Positions 1 through 8,853 of a stretch of 64,000 nt of DNA are shown in pieces; within the stretch, counting starts at the first letter, position 1; the number at the start of each line of letters is the position of its first letter. This DNA comes from Streptomyces hyderabadensis (GTDB lineage Bacteria > Actinomycetota > Actinomycetes > Streptomycetales > Streptomycetaceae), in assembly GCF_020404845.1 (NCBI RefSeq), contig NZ_JAIOJZ010000001.1:186001-250000 (forward strand). Reading direction: 5' to 3'. Position numbers and translations under genes: made by a program. The notes under the pieces are model-generated. The model was not told the origin of the DNA. It saw only the letters and a list, made by a program, of their open reading frames with translations, and did no database searches.

Positions 1-1356
1 CCGCTGGAGCGGCTGGCCCGCGACTGGCCCCCGTTACGGGCGGCGCTGGCGCTGTCCGGCGAGCGCCTGGCGCCGCTGCCCGCGCCGGCGCCGCCGGATC
101 CGGACGACGGCCCGTTCGACGACGAGGCGATGGACGACCTCTACCGGCTGCTGCTCGACGGCCGGCTCGCGATGCCGGGCCTGGTAGCGCTGCGCGACGA
201 CGCGCTCGGACCGGTGCGCCGCCCCTGGCAGGGCTCCCCCGAGGACATCCTGGGCATCGTGCACGACCTGCGGCACATCGCCCAGGCGGGCCGGCCGGTG
301 CCGCCGCTGCTGACCTTCGTCGCCGCGCTGTCCCGGCGGGTCCCCGGGCCCCGCGGCCAGGAGCTGGCCCGTTGGGTGCGCGGGCGGGCGGGCCACTGCA
401 CCCCGGCGGTCGATCCCGGCCCGCTGCTGGAGCGCCGGGTGCGCCCCGGCGGGGCGGGCACCCGGTGGACGTACGCCACCTTCCGCGTCACTCCGGCGTC
501 GCCGGGCCGGCACTACCTGCTCGACGTGTTCCGGCAGCACGAGGGCGCGCCGCGGGAGGCCGTGCAGCAGTACACCGAGGCGATGCGGCTGGCGCGGCTG
601 GAGCGGCTCGTGGTGGACGAGATCATCCGGATGCGCCGGGAGAAGGCCATCGACTCCCCCGACCTGTTCGTGGAGTTCGTCCTGCCCCGCGAGCTGCTGG
701 GCCGGCCGGTCGACGGACTGCCGATCACGACCCCGAGCGGCGCGGAGGTGCGCCTGGGGGTGGTGCACCCGGTCGCCGTGCGCAGCCTCGAGCGCCAGAA
801 CGCGTCGGAATGGGTCGACTGGGGGCATAACTGGTCCCGGAAGTGGGACAGGATGAAGGCATTGTCCGCACTCTCCGGAGAGGGCGTGGTCGCGGTGGTC
901 CCCGCCCGGAACCAGGACGGTCCGTCCCACGAGGCACTGTTCTCCGCCCTGTACGCGGACGACGGGCCGCTGGCGCTGGTCCTGGGTTTCCCGCCGCGGG
1001 TGCCCCGCAGGCGCGCCCCGGACTCCCCGCGGGTGCCCCGCAGGCGTGCCCTCGACGCCGAGTTCGACGCGGCCCTGGACGCGGGGGTGCCGGCCCTGGT
1101 CTGGGCCCACGACGAGCAGGACGGGCCGTCCGTCGTCGCCGACCTGCCGGACCGGCTGCGGGCCGCCGGGGCGCGCACGCTGCCCGGGGAGGTGCTGCGG
1201 GCCCGGCGCGGGGAGTGGTCGTCCCGGCCGGGTGCGGCCCGGCCGCGGGTCGGGGGCGGTCTGCGGCTGGGCTTCCTGTGGGACCCGTTCGACCGGCTGC
1301 CCCCGCACACGCCCCTGACCCCACCAGCTCCCGCTTCCGGAGGTGCCTCGTCGTGA
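1..1356 (+). CDS. VMAP-C domain protein, 5'-truncated by window edge
   Basis: The reading frame is open from base 1, so the N-terminus lies outside the window; 451 residues are visible. The C-terminal part (about residues 215-440) has the look of the VMAP C-terminal domain (vWA-MoxR-associated protein): a SLERQ segment, a W-x-x-x-W-x-x-K-W stretch near residue 275, a V-V-A-V-V-P strand, and a LGFLWDPFDR tail. Known VMAP proteins sit beside a MoxR ATPase and a vWA protein in ternary NTP-dependent conflict systems, and the next two genes fit that. The stop overlaps the MoxR start (GTGA), so the genes are translationally coupled. Oddities are a TTA leucine codon at 34-36, rare in Streptomyces and read by the bldA tRNA, and a tandem 33-base in-frame duplication at 994-1059 (PRVPRRRA repeated). 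The fold assignment rests on recognition of motifs and context. The molecular activity is unknown. Confidence 0.7.
   Translation, partial: PLERLARDWPPLRAALALSGERLAPLPAPAPPDPDDGPFDDEAMDDLYRLLLDGRLAMPGLVALRDDALGPVRRPWQGSPEDILGIVHDLRHIAQAGRPVPPLLTFVAALSRRVPGPRGQELARWVRGRAGHCTPAVDPGPLLERRVRPGGAGTRWTYATFRVTPASPGRHYLLDVFRQHEGAPREAVQQYTEAMRLARLERLVVDEIIRMRREKAIDSPDLFVEFVLPRELLGRPVDGLPITTPSGAEVRLGVVHPVAVRSLERQNASEWVDWGHNWSRKWDRMKALSALSGEGVVAVVPARNQDGPSHEALFSALYADDGPLALVLGFPPRVPRRRAPDSPRVPRRRALDAEFDAALDAGVPALVWAHDEQDGPSVVADLPDRLRAAGARTLPGEVLRARRGEWSSRPGAARPRVGGGLRLGFLWDPFDRLPPHTPLTPPAPASGGASS
994..1059 (+). repeat. tandem 33-bp in-frame duplication
   Basis: Two adjacent 33-base copies (994-1026 and 1027-1059) encode PRVPRRRAPDS and PRVPRRRALDA inside the VMAP-type gene. 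They differ at only a few positions. The duplication preserves the frame and adds eleven Arg/Pro-rich residues in what is probably a surface loop. It looks like a recent slippage or unequal-recombination event. Confidence 0.85.
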
Positions 1357-2369
1357 CCGAGCCCGCAGCCCCGCAGCCGCCTGCGTGGTGGATCTACCGC
1401 GGTGACGGTGTCCCGCACAACGGCATCGAACGGCTGCCCGATCCGCCGAGCTGGCGCCCGCTGCAGCAGGGCATGCCGCCGCAGGACGAGCCCGTGCCCC
1501 CGCAGCCCGCCGACACCCGCCGCGGCCGGGTCTTCCAGGTGGACCACGGCCTCGTCGACGCGGTCAACGCCGCGCTGCTGCTGCGCCGCCCGCTGCTGCT
1601 GACCGGGCGTCCCGGCACCGGCAAGTCCACCCTCGCGCACGCGGTCGCCTACGAGCTGGGCCTCGGCCCGGTCCTGCACTGGCCGGTGACCTCGCGCACC
1701 ACGCTGCGGGACGGCCTGTACGCCTACGACGCCATCGGCCGGCTGCACGAGGCCAACCTGCGCCGCGCCGGACTGGAGACCGGGGAGGGCACCGGCGACA
1801 TCGGCCGCTTCCTGCGGCTCGGGCCGCTGGGCACGGCGCTGCTGCCGCGCCGCCGTCCCAGGGTCCTGCTCGTCGACGAGCTGGACAAGAGCGACATCGA
1901 TCTGCCCAACGACCTGCTCACCGTGTTCGAGGAGGGCCGCTTCACCGTCGAGGAGCTGCTGCGGCTGCCGCCGGAGCAGCGCACCGTCCCGGTGCGGACG
2001 GCGGACGGGCTCAGCGCCCCGGTGACGGACGGCGAAGTGGAGTGCTGGGCCTTCCCGTTCGTGGTGATCACCTCCAACGAGGAGCGGGAGTTCCCCGCCG
2101 CCTTCGCCCGGCGCTGCCTGCGCTACGACATCGAGCAGCCGGGTCCGGACCGGCTGGCGGCGATCGTCGCCGCGCACCTGGGCGCCGACGCGCTGGAGGA
2201 GGCGGCGCCCCTGGTGGAGGCGTTCCTCGCGGAGCAGAGCAACGGGAGTGTCGCGGTGGACCAGTTGCTCAGCGCCATCCAGCTGGCGCGGGCCGGTGCC
2301 GACGAGGACCCGGAGCAGTGGCAGGACCTGCTGCGCACCCTGTGGCGGCACCTGGAGACGGGGCCCTGA
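1353..2369 (+). CDS. MoxR-type AAA+ ATPase of VMAP ternary system
   Basis: A 338-residue AAA+ ATPase of the MoxR type. Walker A is GRPGTGKST (residues 85-93), Walker B is VLLVDE (about 171-176), and a sensor-like VVITSNEER stretch follows near 235. The GTG start lies 9 bases after a GGAGG and overlaps the previous stop (GTGA). Its own TGA shares one base with the next ATG. MoxR ATPases typically act as chaperone-like remodellers together with vWA proteins. Here the partners would be the upstream VMAP protein and the vWA-like N-terminus of the next protein. The N-terminal 60 residues (AWWIYRGDG, proline-rich) are characteristic of actinobacterial homologues of this system as I recall them. Cytoplasmic. 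The substrate cannot be told from sequence. Confidence 0.9.
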   Translation: MTEPAAPQPPAWWIYRGDGVPHNGIERLPDPPSWRPLQQGMPPQDEPVPPQPADTRRGRVFQVDHGLVDAVNAALLLRRPLLLTGRPGTGKSTLAHAVAYELGLGPVLHWPVTSRTTLRDGLYAYDAIGRLHEANLRRAGLETGEGTGDIGRFLRLGPLGTALLPRRRPRVLLVDELDKSDIDLPNDLLTVFEEGRFTVEELLRLPPEQRTVPVRTADGLSAPVTDGEVECWAFPFVVITSNEEREFPAAFARRCLRYDIEQPGPDRLAAIVAAHLGADALEEAAPLVEAFLAEQSNGSVAVDQLLSAIQLARAGADEDPEQWQDLLRTLWRHLETGP

Positions 2370-5300
2370 TGCCGTACGAACCGCCGGAGCACCCCGCTCC
2401 GGACGCCCGGGAGATCGCCGAGGTCCTGTGGCTCGCGGCGCGGCTGGCCCGTGCGCCCCAGGACCCGGAGCCCGCCCGGCCGGCCTCCACCGCCCCCCGG
2501 CTGTCCGGGATCGCGGGCCAGCTGGAGCCGGGCTCACCGCGCCGGGGTCCCAGGGCCCGGCCACCGGCCGATCCGCCCGGCCCGGCGCCGGACGGCACCT
2601 GGTCCGAGGGGGCCGTGCCGGGGGCCGGGGAGCCGCGGCTGCACATGCGGAGCACCGACGCGCCGGACGGCCGTACGAGCGCCCCGGTACCGGCGCTGCC
2701 GGTGCGCTCCCCGGGGGTGCGGCCGCTGGCCCGGTCGGCGGAACTGGCCAAGGCCCTGCGGCCGTTGCGGCGGCGGGCCGCCTCCAGCGTCCGGCACCGG
2801 CTGGACGAGGAGGCGACGGCCGACCGGGCGGCCGAGACCGACGTCTGGGAGCCGGTGCTGGTCCCGGCGGAGGAACCCTGGCTCGACCTCGTGCTCGTGG
2901 TGGACACCGGCGAGTCGATGGTGCTGTGGGACGGCGCGGTGGCCGAACTGCGCGCGGTGCTGCGCCGGGTGGGCGCCTTCCGCTCCATCGCCGTGCGCTG
3001 GCTGGAGCACCTGCCGGACGGCTCCGTGACGGTGCGCGCCACCCCGCCGCCGTGGCCGGACGGCGCGGCCCCGCGCTCCGCCACCGGTGCGGACCGGCGG
3101 CTGCCCCACTCCCCGCGCGGCGCGGTGCTGGTCCTCAGTGACGCGATCGGTCCCGGGTGGGGCTCGGGTGCCGCGCACCGGCTGCTGGCCCGCTGGGCGC
3201 GCGGCGGCCCGACGGCGCTGGTGCAGCCGCTGGACCGGCGGCTGTGGCACCGCACCGCGCTGCGGCCGCTGCCCGTCGCGCTCAAGGCGTCCCGGCCCGG
3301 CGCCCCCAACGCGGACCTGCGCTCGGACGCCGACCGGCCGGGGCTGCTGGTGCCCGTGGTCGAACTCGCCCCGGCGGCCCTGCAGATGTGGGCGCGGCTG
3401 GTCGCGCGCCCCGAGTCCTCGCCCTTCCACGGGTACGCCGTACGGGCGGACGCCGCCCCGCGCCGGACGCCGGGGCAGGGGGCGGGCCCGGGCGGTGCGG
3501 GGCCCGCGGCGCGGGACGCGCGGCTGTCGCCGCTCGACCGGGTGCTGGCGTTCCGCGCGGAGGCCTCGCCGCAGGCTTTCGAACTGGCCGGATATCTCGC
3601 CGCCGCTCCCCTCTTCCTGCCGGTGATGCGCCTGGTGCAGCAGGTGATGGCGCCGCGCACGACCCCCTCGCACCTGGCGGAGGTCTTCCTGTCCGGCCTG
3701 CTGCACCCGGTGCCGGCGCAGCCCCGCCCGGCCGAGCAGACCGAGTTCGACTTCCCCGAGACCGTGCGGTCGCTGCTGCTGGGTTCGCTGCACCGGCAGG
3801 AGAGCCGCCGGGTCCTGACCGCCGTGTCGGGCTATCTGGCGGAGCACTCCTCGGCGCCGTACCGGTTCGACGCGACGCTGACCGACCCCTCGCGCGGGCT
3901 GCCCTCCCGGATCAGTGTCGAGAGCCTCCCCTTCGCCAAGGTCGACGCGGCGGTCGCCGACGCCCTGGGCGGCGGCTTCGCCGCCCGCGCCCGCGAACTG
4001 CGGGACCTCATCTCCCGGCAGCAGCGCCCCGGGGGAGATGGTGACGCAAAGTCGCCATACGATGACGGTGTGACTGACACCACATCCACCAGCGGAGCCA
4101 TCGAAACGGGCGCCGGCCGCCCCCGCCCGGCCGGTCCCGGCACCCGGACCGGGGGGACGTCCGCACATCCGGGGGAACAGTCACGGCACACAGCGGAAAG
4201 GGATCCATCCGTGGCCGAGTCCGCCTCTCACCCGGTCGGCGTCAACGGCCCCCCGAAGACGGCGCAGGCTCCGACGGGCGCCCTTCCGACGCTCACCCGT
4301 CCGATGCGTTTCGAGGAGACCGTGCCGCAGGTGTGGGGCCGGCGCATCCCGCCGCGCAACCACAACTTCACCGGGCGCAGCGAGCTGATCACCCAGTTGC
4401 ACGACCGGCTGGCCGACCGGCGGGCGGCCATCGTGCCGCAGGCCTTCTTCGGACTCGGCGGCGTGGGCAAGACCCAGCTGGCCGTGGAGTACATCTACCG
4501 CTACCAGTCCCAGTACCAGCTGATCTGGTGGATCAACGCCGAGGACCCCGCCCTGGTCCGCTCCGCCATCGCCGCTCTCGCACCGCACCTGGGCCTGGAG
4601 GCCGGGCCCAGCGGTGACGAGGCGCTTCCGCTCGTCCTCGACGCGCTGCGCCGGGGCTCTCCCTTCCGCAGGTACCTCTTGGTCTTCGACAACGCCGACC
4701 GTCCCGAGGACCTGGAGGAGTACTTCCCCTCCGGCGAGGGACACATCCTGATCACGTCCCGCAACCAGAGCTGGGCCGGTCACGCGCACCCCGTCTCGGT
4801 GGACGTCTTCTCCCGCGAGGAGTCGGTCCGCTTCCTGCAGCGCCGGGTGCCCGGCATGCCGACGCAGGACGCCTCCCGCCTGGCGGAGGCGCTGGGCGAC
4901 CTGCCGCTCGCGGTGGAGCAGGCCGGTGCCTGGCACGCGGAGACGGCGATGTCGGTCGACGAGTACCTGGAACTGCTGCGCGAGCACGCGGACCGGCTGC
5001 TGGACACCTCCGTGCCCTCGGGGTACCCGCACTCCGTGGTGGCGACCTGGAACCTGGCGATGGAGCGCCTGGAGCAGCGCAGTCCGGCGGCCGTGCAACT
5101 GCTGCGGCTGTGCTCCTGCATGGCCCCGGAGCCGATCAGCTGGGCCATGCTGCGCAGCGCCGCGTTCGCCCCGCTGCCCTCGCCGCTCGCCGAGGCGCTG
5201 CGCGATCCCGTCGAACTGGGCCTGGCCACCCGGGAGATCGGCCGGCTCGCCCTGGCCCGGATCGACCACCGCAGCAACAGCCTCCAGATGCACCGGCTGG

Positions 5301-6802
5301 TGCAGGCGGTGCTCTTCAACCAGATGTCGGAGCAGGAGCAGGAGGACACCTACCACCTGACCCACGTGCTGCTGGCCGCCGCCGACCCGCAGGAGCCGGA
5401 GGACAACGACAACTGGCGCCGCTACTCCGAGCTGCGGCCGCACATCCGTCCCACCCGGGCCGTGGAGTGCGACCACCGGGAGGTGCGGGACCTGGTCATC
5501 AACGAGATCCGCTACCTGTACCTGCACGGCGACTACACCGGCGGCACGGAACTGGCCGAATTCGCCCGCAAGGAGTGGCAGCAGCGGCTGGGCGACGACC
5601 ATCCGCAGACGATGCGCACCACCCGCTCCTACGCCACGCTGATCCGCAACTTCGGCCGTTTCGACGAGGCCCGGGAGCTGAACGCCCAGCTGCTGGTGCG
5701 GGCCCGCCGGGTGTTCGGCGAGGACCACGAGGAGACGCTGGCCATCGCCAACAGCAACGCGGCGGACCTGCGGGTGCTGGGCGACTTCGAGCAGGCCACG
5801 GAGCGGGACGCCGACACCCTGGAGCGGCTGACCAGGAGCTTCGGCCGGGACTACCCGCTGGCGCTGATGTCCGCCGCCAACCACGCGCTGGACCTGCGGC
5901 TGCTCGGCCGCTTCCAGGAGGCGCTGGAGCTGGACGCGGACACCTACCAGCGGCGGGTGCGCATCTTCGGCCCCGACGACCCGGTCACGCTGGTGGTGGC
6001 CGCCAACTACGCCCGCGACCAGCGGGAGCTGGGCGACTACCGGGGTTCCACCGAGTCGCTGCGGGCGCTGTACCCGAAGCTGCGGGACCGGCAGGGCCGC
6101 GAGCACCCGTCTACGCTGGACGTGGCGAAGAACCTCGCGGTCTCGCTGCGCGCGATGGGCGCCTACGAGGAGGCGTACGACCGGTCCTCGCGGACGGTGG
6201 AGCGCTACCGGGCGCGGTACGGCGAGGGCGACCTCAACACGCTGGCGGCGGTGGGCAACTACGCCATCGACCTGCTGCTGCGCGGCGAACTGGAGGACGC
6301 CGAGCGGCTGGCCGCGCAGACCGTGGCCGGGTACGAGCAGTTGTTCGGCGCGGACCACCCGTACCTGCCGATGACCGAGACGAACCACGCCCTGGTCCTC
6401 AGCGCGCTGGGCGAGCACGAGCGGGCGCTGTCCCTGAACCTGACGGCGTACGAGAAGCTGGCGGCCCGGTTCGGCCCGGAGCACAACTGCACCCTGCGCT
6501 GCGGGGTCAACCTCGCCAACGACCTGCACTCGGCGGGCCGCCACGAGGAGGCGGCGCAGGCCGACGGCCGGCACCTGGACGCCCTGCGGGCCACCGTCGG
6601 ACCGGATCACCCGGTGACCCTGGTCTGCGGCGGCAACCTGGCGCACGACCTGCGCGCCCTGGGCCGGGACGAGGAGGCCGAGGCGCTCCGCGCGGACGTC
6701 CTGGCCCGCTTCGCCCGCACCCTGGGACGGGACTACCCGGTCGCCGAGGTCTTCGCCAGGGGCGAGCGGGCGTTCTGCGACATCGAGACCCCGGTGTTCT
6801 GA
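2369..6802 (+). CDS. fxsT: vWA-like/STAND NTPase/TPR protein (SAV_2336-type, FxsT-like)
   Basis: A 1477-residue multidomain protein. Residues about 168-345 form a vWA-like domain with a DTGES motif in place of the metal-binding DxSxS, preceded by a Pro/Arg-rich linker. Residues 350-560 are a helical region. A low-complexity linker near 560-640 leads to an NB-ARC/STAND NTPase with Walker A GLGGVGKT (695-702) and Walker B YLLVFDNAD (about 770). From about 1060 to the end come eight or more kinesin-light-chain-like TPR units. This matches the large TPR protein of the FxSxx-COOH system and the third member of vWA-MoxR-VMAP systems. STAND proteins are signal-triggered oligomerising switches. The ATG overlaps the MoxR stop by one base. 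An internal in-frame GTG at 4211, preceded by GGAAAGGGA, could give a separate 864-residue STAND-TPR protein, close to the size I recall for stand-alone FxsT. No effector domain is visible. Confidence 0.85.
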   Translation: MPYEPPEHPAPDAREIAEVLWLAARLARAPQDPEPARPASTAPRLSGIAGQLEPGSPRRGPRARPPADPPGPAPDGTWSEGAVPGAGEPRLHMRSTDAPDGRTSAPVPALPVRSPGVRPLARSAELAKALRPLRRRAASSVRHRLDEEATADRAAETDVWEPVLVPAEEPWLDLVLVVDTGESMVLWDGAVAELRAVLRRVGAFRSIAVRWLEHLPDGSVTVRATPPPWPDGAAPRSATGADRRLPHSPRGAVLVLSDAIGPGWGSGAAHRLLARWARGGPTALVQPLDRRLWHRTALRPLPVALKASRPGAPNADLRSDADRPGLLVPVVELAPAALQMWARLVARPESSPFHGYAVRADAAPRRTPGQGAGPGGAGPAARDARLSPLDRVLAFRAEASPQAFELAGYLAAAPLFLPVMRLVQQVMAPRTTPSHLAEVFLSGLLHPVPAQPRPAEQTEFDFPETVRSLLLGSLHRQESRRVLTAVSGYLAEHSSAPYRFDATLTDPSRGLPSRISVESLPFAKVDAAVADALGGGFAARARELRDLISRQQRPGGDGDAKSPYDDGVTDTTSTSGAIETGAGRPRPAGPGTRTGGTSAHPGEQSRHTAERDPSVAESASHPVGVNGPPKTAQAPTGALPTLTRPMRFEETVPQVWGRRIPPRNHNFTGRSELITQLHDRLADRRAAIVPQAFFGLGGVGKTQLAVEYIYRYQSQYQLIWWINAEDPALVRSAIAALAPHLGLEAGPSGDEALPLVLDALRRGSPFRRYLLVFDNADRPEDLEEYFPSGEGHILITSRNQSWAGHAHPVSVDVFSREESVRFLQRRVPGMPTQDASRLAEALGDLPLAVEQAGAWHAETAMSVDEYLELLREHADRLLDTSVPSGYPHSVVATWNLAMERLEQRSPAAVQLLRLCSCMAPEPISWAMLRSAAFAPLPSPLAEALRDPVELGLATREIGRLALARIDHRSNSLQMHRLVQAVLFNQMSEQEQEDTYHLTHVLLAAADPQEPEDNDNWRRYSELRPHIRPTRAVECDHREVRDLVINEIRYLYLHGDYTGGTELAEFARKEWQQRLGDDHPQTMRTTRSYATLIRNFGRFDEARELNAQLLVRARRVFGEDHEETLAIANSNAADLRVLGDFEQATERDADTLERLTRSFGRDYPLALMSAANHALDLRLLGRFQEALELDADTYQRRVRIFGPDDPVTLVVAANYARDQRELGDYRGSTESLRALYPKLRDRQGREHPSTLDVAKNLAVSLRAMGAYEEAYDRSSRTVERYRARYGEGDLNTLAAVGNYAIDLLLRGELEDAERLAAQTVAGYEQLFGADHPYLPMTETNHALVLSALGEHERALSLNLTAYEKLAARFGPEHNCTLRCGVNLANDLHSAGRHEEAAQADGRHLDALRATVGPDHPVTLVCGGNLAHDLRALGRDEEAEALRADVLARFARTLGRDYPVAEVFARGERAFCDIETPVF

Positions 6803-6888
6803 CCGTCCTCCCCGGCTGCTCCGGACTCCCCGCTGCTCCGGGCGCGGCCCCGGCGGCGGGACCCTCTCCGGGCCGGGCGCGGCCGGGG

Positions 6889-8853
6889 CTACGGGCGCCT
6901 CGTCGGAGGCCGGGCCCGGACCGGGGCCGGCACCGGCGGCGTCCCCCGGCCGACGCGCCCGAGCGGACCCGGATCGGCGGTGGCCCCGGCGGGGTCCGCC
7001 CGGCCGACGCGCCTGGGGCCTGGGGCCGGGTGGGCGGGTCGGGCCTGCGGGTCCCTCCCGGCGGCTCCTTCCTCGTCCCTGGCCGGACCCGCGCCGGAGG
7101 GCTCCGCGTGGGGGTCGGCGTCCGCGAGCCAGGCCGCCAGGGTCAGCGGGTCGGGCGAGTGGGGCGGTGCCGGGCCGGCCGGCGTCGCCGCCTGCTGTGC
7201 GGTGAGCCGCAGGAAGAGGTCGCGGACGAGTTCGGTGCGTGCGCGCAGGAGATCCGCGCAGGGACGCCCCTCCTCGGCGGCCGCCGCGGCGAGTTCCGCC
7301 CAGCCCTGCGCCCGGTGCGGCGCGGCGCGCACCGCGTCCGCGGCCTCGCGGGCCGGGCGGGCGCGTTCGGCGCCCCGTTGCCTGGCCGCCCAGCGCCCGA
7401 ACTCCGGTCCGGGCCCGGCCACGGCACCGGTGGCCGCCCGCACGTCCTCCGCCGGCAGCGGTCCCGCCGGGCGGCCGGCCCGCCACCGCGCGGCCAGCCG
7501 CTCGGCCGCGTCGGCGTCGGCGGCCGCCCAGCGCAGCCGCCAGACGGCCTCGTCGCCCGCCTGCACCCGGGCGACCGCGCGTGCGAGCCGTTCACCACCG
7601 CTCCCGCCCGCGTCACCGCCCCGGTCCCCGTCCCGTACGGTCCGCGCGAGCCGGTCGAGGAAGCGGGCGCCGAGGGCGGTGAGCCGGAGGTGGGCCGCCG
7701 CCTCCGTCAGGCCGCGCTCGACGTGGGCCCGGGTCTGGGCCAGGCGCCAGGCCGCGTCGGCCCGCGCGGGCCCGTGCCGGCTGCCGCTGCGGTCCTGCCA
7801 GAACGCCAGGTCGCCGAGGTGGGCGTAGATGCCCTGGAGCAGTCCGCCGGGCGGCCGCGGGTCGGGCCGCCAGGGCGCGTACAGCCGGGGTCCGCCACCG
7901 GGCTCGCACAGGGTCACCAGGTCGGTCAGGGCGCTGAGCTTGCTGTGCTGGAACTCGTGCAGCAGGGTCAGCGCCAGCCGCTCGGGGTCGGCGGGCCAGG
8001 AGGTGAGCACGGTGCCGAAGGCGTGCCGTGAGGTCGCCGAGGCCACGCCGCGGGCCGGGGCGGGCAGCGGCACGATGCCGTTCAGTCCGGCCGCCAGTTC
8101 CTCGGCCCGGCGCGGATGGTTGTCGACGAGCAGTTCCCAGGCCTGGCGCAGGAGGTCCTGCCAGGCCGCGGGTCCCGCGCTGGCCGTCTCCAGCGCGGGC
8201 AGCTCCGGTGCGGCGGTCTCCAGCGGCAGCCGGAGCGCCAGCCCCCGGTGCCGGGCGTCGAGCACGGCGACGGGCTGCCAGCCGTGCCCCGGGCGGGCCG
8301 GGTCGCGCGGCAGGACGCGTTCCCCGGCGGCGGTCAGGACGCGCACCCGGCAGCCCCCGGCCGCCGGGGTGTCCGGGGCCCCCGCGGCAGCGGCCGGCGC
8401 CTCGACGACGACCAGGGCCTCGGGCGCCTCGCCGAGCCCGGTGACCGTGCCGAGGCCGGGCAGGGGCAGGCGCCCCTCGCGCACCGGCACGGTGATCCGG
8501 GCGGGGTGGGCCGCGCGTACCGCCGCGAGGACCGCGAGGGCGGCCAGGTCCCGGCCGGCGCACCGGCCCCGGTGGTGGGCCGGGCAGTCGCGCAGGGTCC
8601 GGGCGGCCCAGGTGCCGAAGGCGGGGCCGTCGATCACCGACCGGGCCGCCCCGGGGGCGACGCGTTCGACGCCCGCCAGCAGGTCCGCGGCCGGTTCGGC
8701 GGCCCGGCCGCACGGTCCGTCCAGCGCGCGGCGCAGCAGCAGGAGGTTGCGGCTGCGCCGGGCGCCCCGCAGCAGGAGCACCGCGGGCCGGCCGCCCTCC
8801 CCGGCGGCCAGGGCGTCGAAGACGTCGTCCGGCAGGACGTACGGCCCGATCAC
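6889..8853 (-). CDS. HEXXH-motif protein, putative 2-oxoglutarate-type peptide beta-hydroxylase
   Basis: A 654-residue protein whose central HEFQH (residues 299-303) lies in a segment reading LTLLHEFQHSKL, the signature of the HEXXH family found beside FxsB. Database naming of this family, as I recall it, is aKG-HExxH-type peptide beta-hydroxylase, acting on RiPP precursors. The rest is Arg/Ala-rich helix with no membrane segment and no signal peptide. The GTG start overlaps the fxsB stop as GTGA, so the two are coupled. The last 90 residues are low-complexity Pro/Gly/Arg and may be dispensable. It ends 87 bases from the convergent TPR gene. The family is clear from motif and neighbourhood, but the hydroxylase activity on this precursor is inferred. 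Confidence 0.8.
   Translation of the reverse strand: MIGPYVLPDDVFDALAAGEGGRPAVLLLRGARRSRNLLLLRRALDGPCGRAAEPAADLLAGVERVAPGAARSVIDGPAFGTWAARTLRDCPAHHRGRCAGRDLAALAVLAAVRAAHPARITVPVREGRLPLPGLGTVTGLGEAPEALVVVEAPAAAAGAPDTPAAGGCRVRVLTAAGERVLPRDPARPGHGWQPVAVLDARHRGLALRLPLETAAPELPALETASAGPAAWQDLLRQAWELLVDNHPRRAEELAAGLNGIVPLPAPARGVASATSRHAFGTVLTSWPADPERLALTLLHEFQHSKLSALTDLVTLCEPGGGPRLYAPWRPDPRPPGGLLQGIYAHLGDLAFWQDRSGSRHGPARADAAWRLAQTRAHVERGLTEAAAHLRLTALGARFLDRLARTVRDGDRGGDAGGSGGERLARAVARVQAGDEAVWRLRWAAADADAAERLAARWRAGRPAGPLPAEDVRAATGAVAGPGPEFGRWAARQRGAERARPAREAADAVRAAPHRAQGWAELAAAAAEEGRPCADLLRARTELVRDLFLRLTAQQAATPAGPAPPHSPDPLTLAAWLADADPHAEPSGAGPARDEEGAAGRDPQARPAHPAPGPRRVGRADPAGATADPGPLGRVGRGTPPVPAPVRARPPTRRP

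Noticed and set aside
513..2564. Long minus-strand frame opposite the VMAP and MoxR genes
   Set aside because: Low-complexity composition, no start signals, and the opposite strand carries recognisable AAA+ motifs.
4181..7486. A very long open frame on the minus strand opposite the STAND/TPR gene
   Set aside because: Its translation is Arg/Gly/Val-rich without domains, while the plus strand has clear Walker and TPR motifs. It is a shadow caused by GC-rich codon bias.
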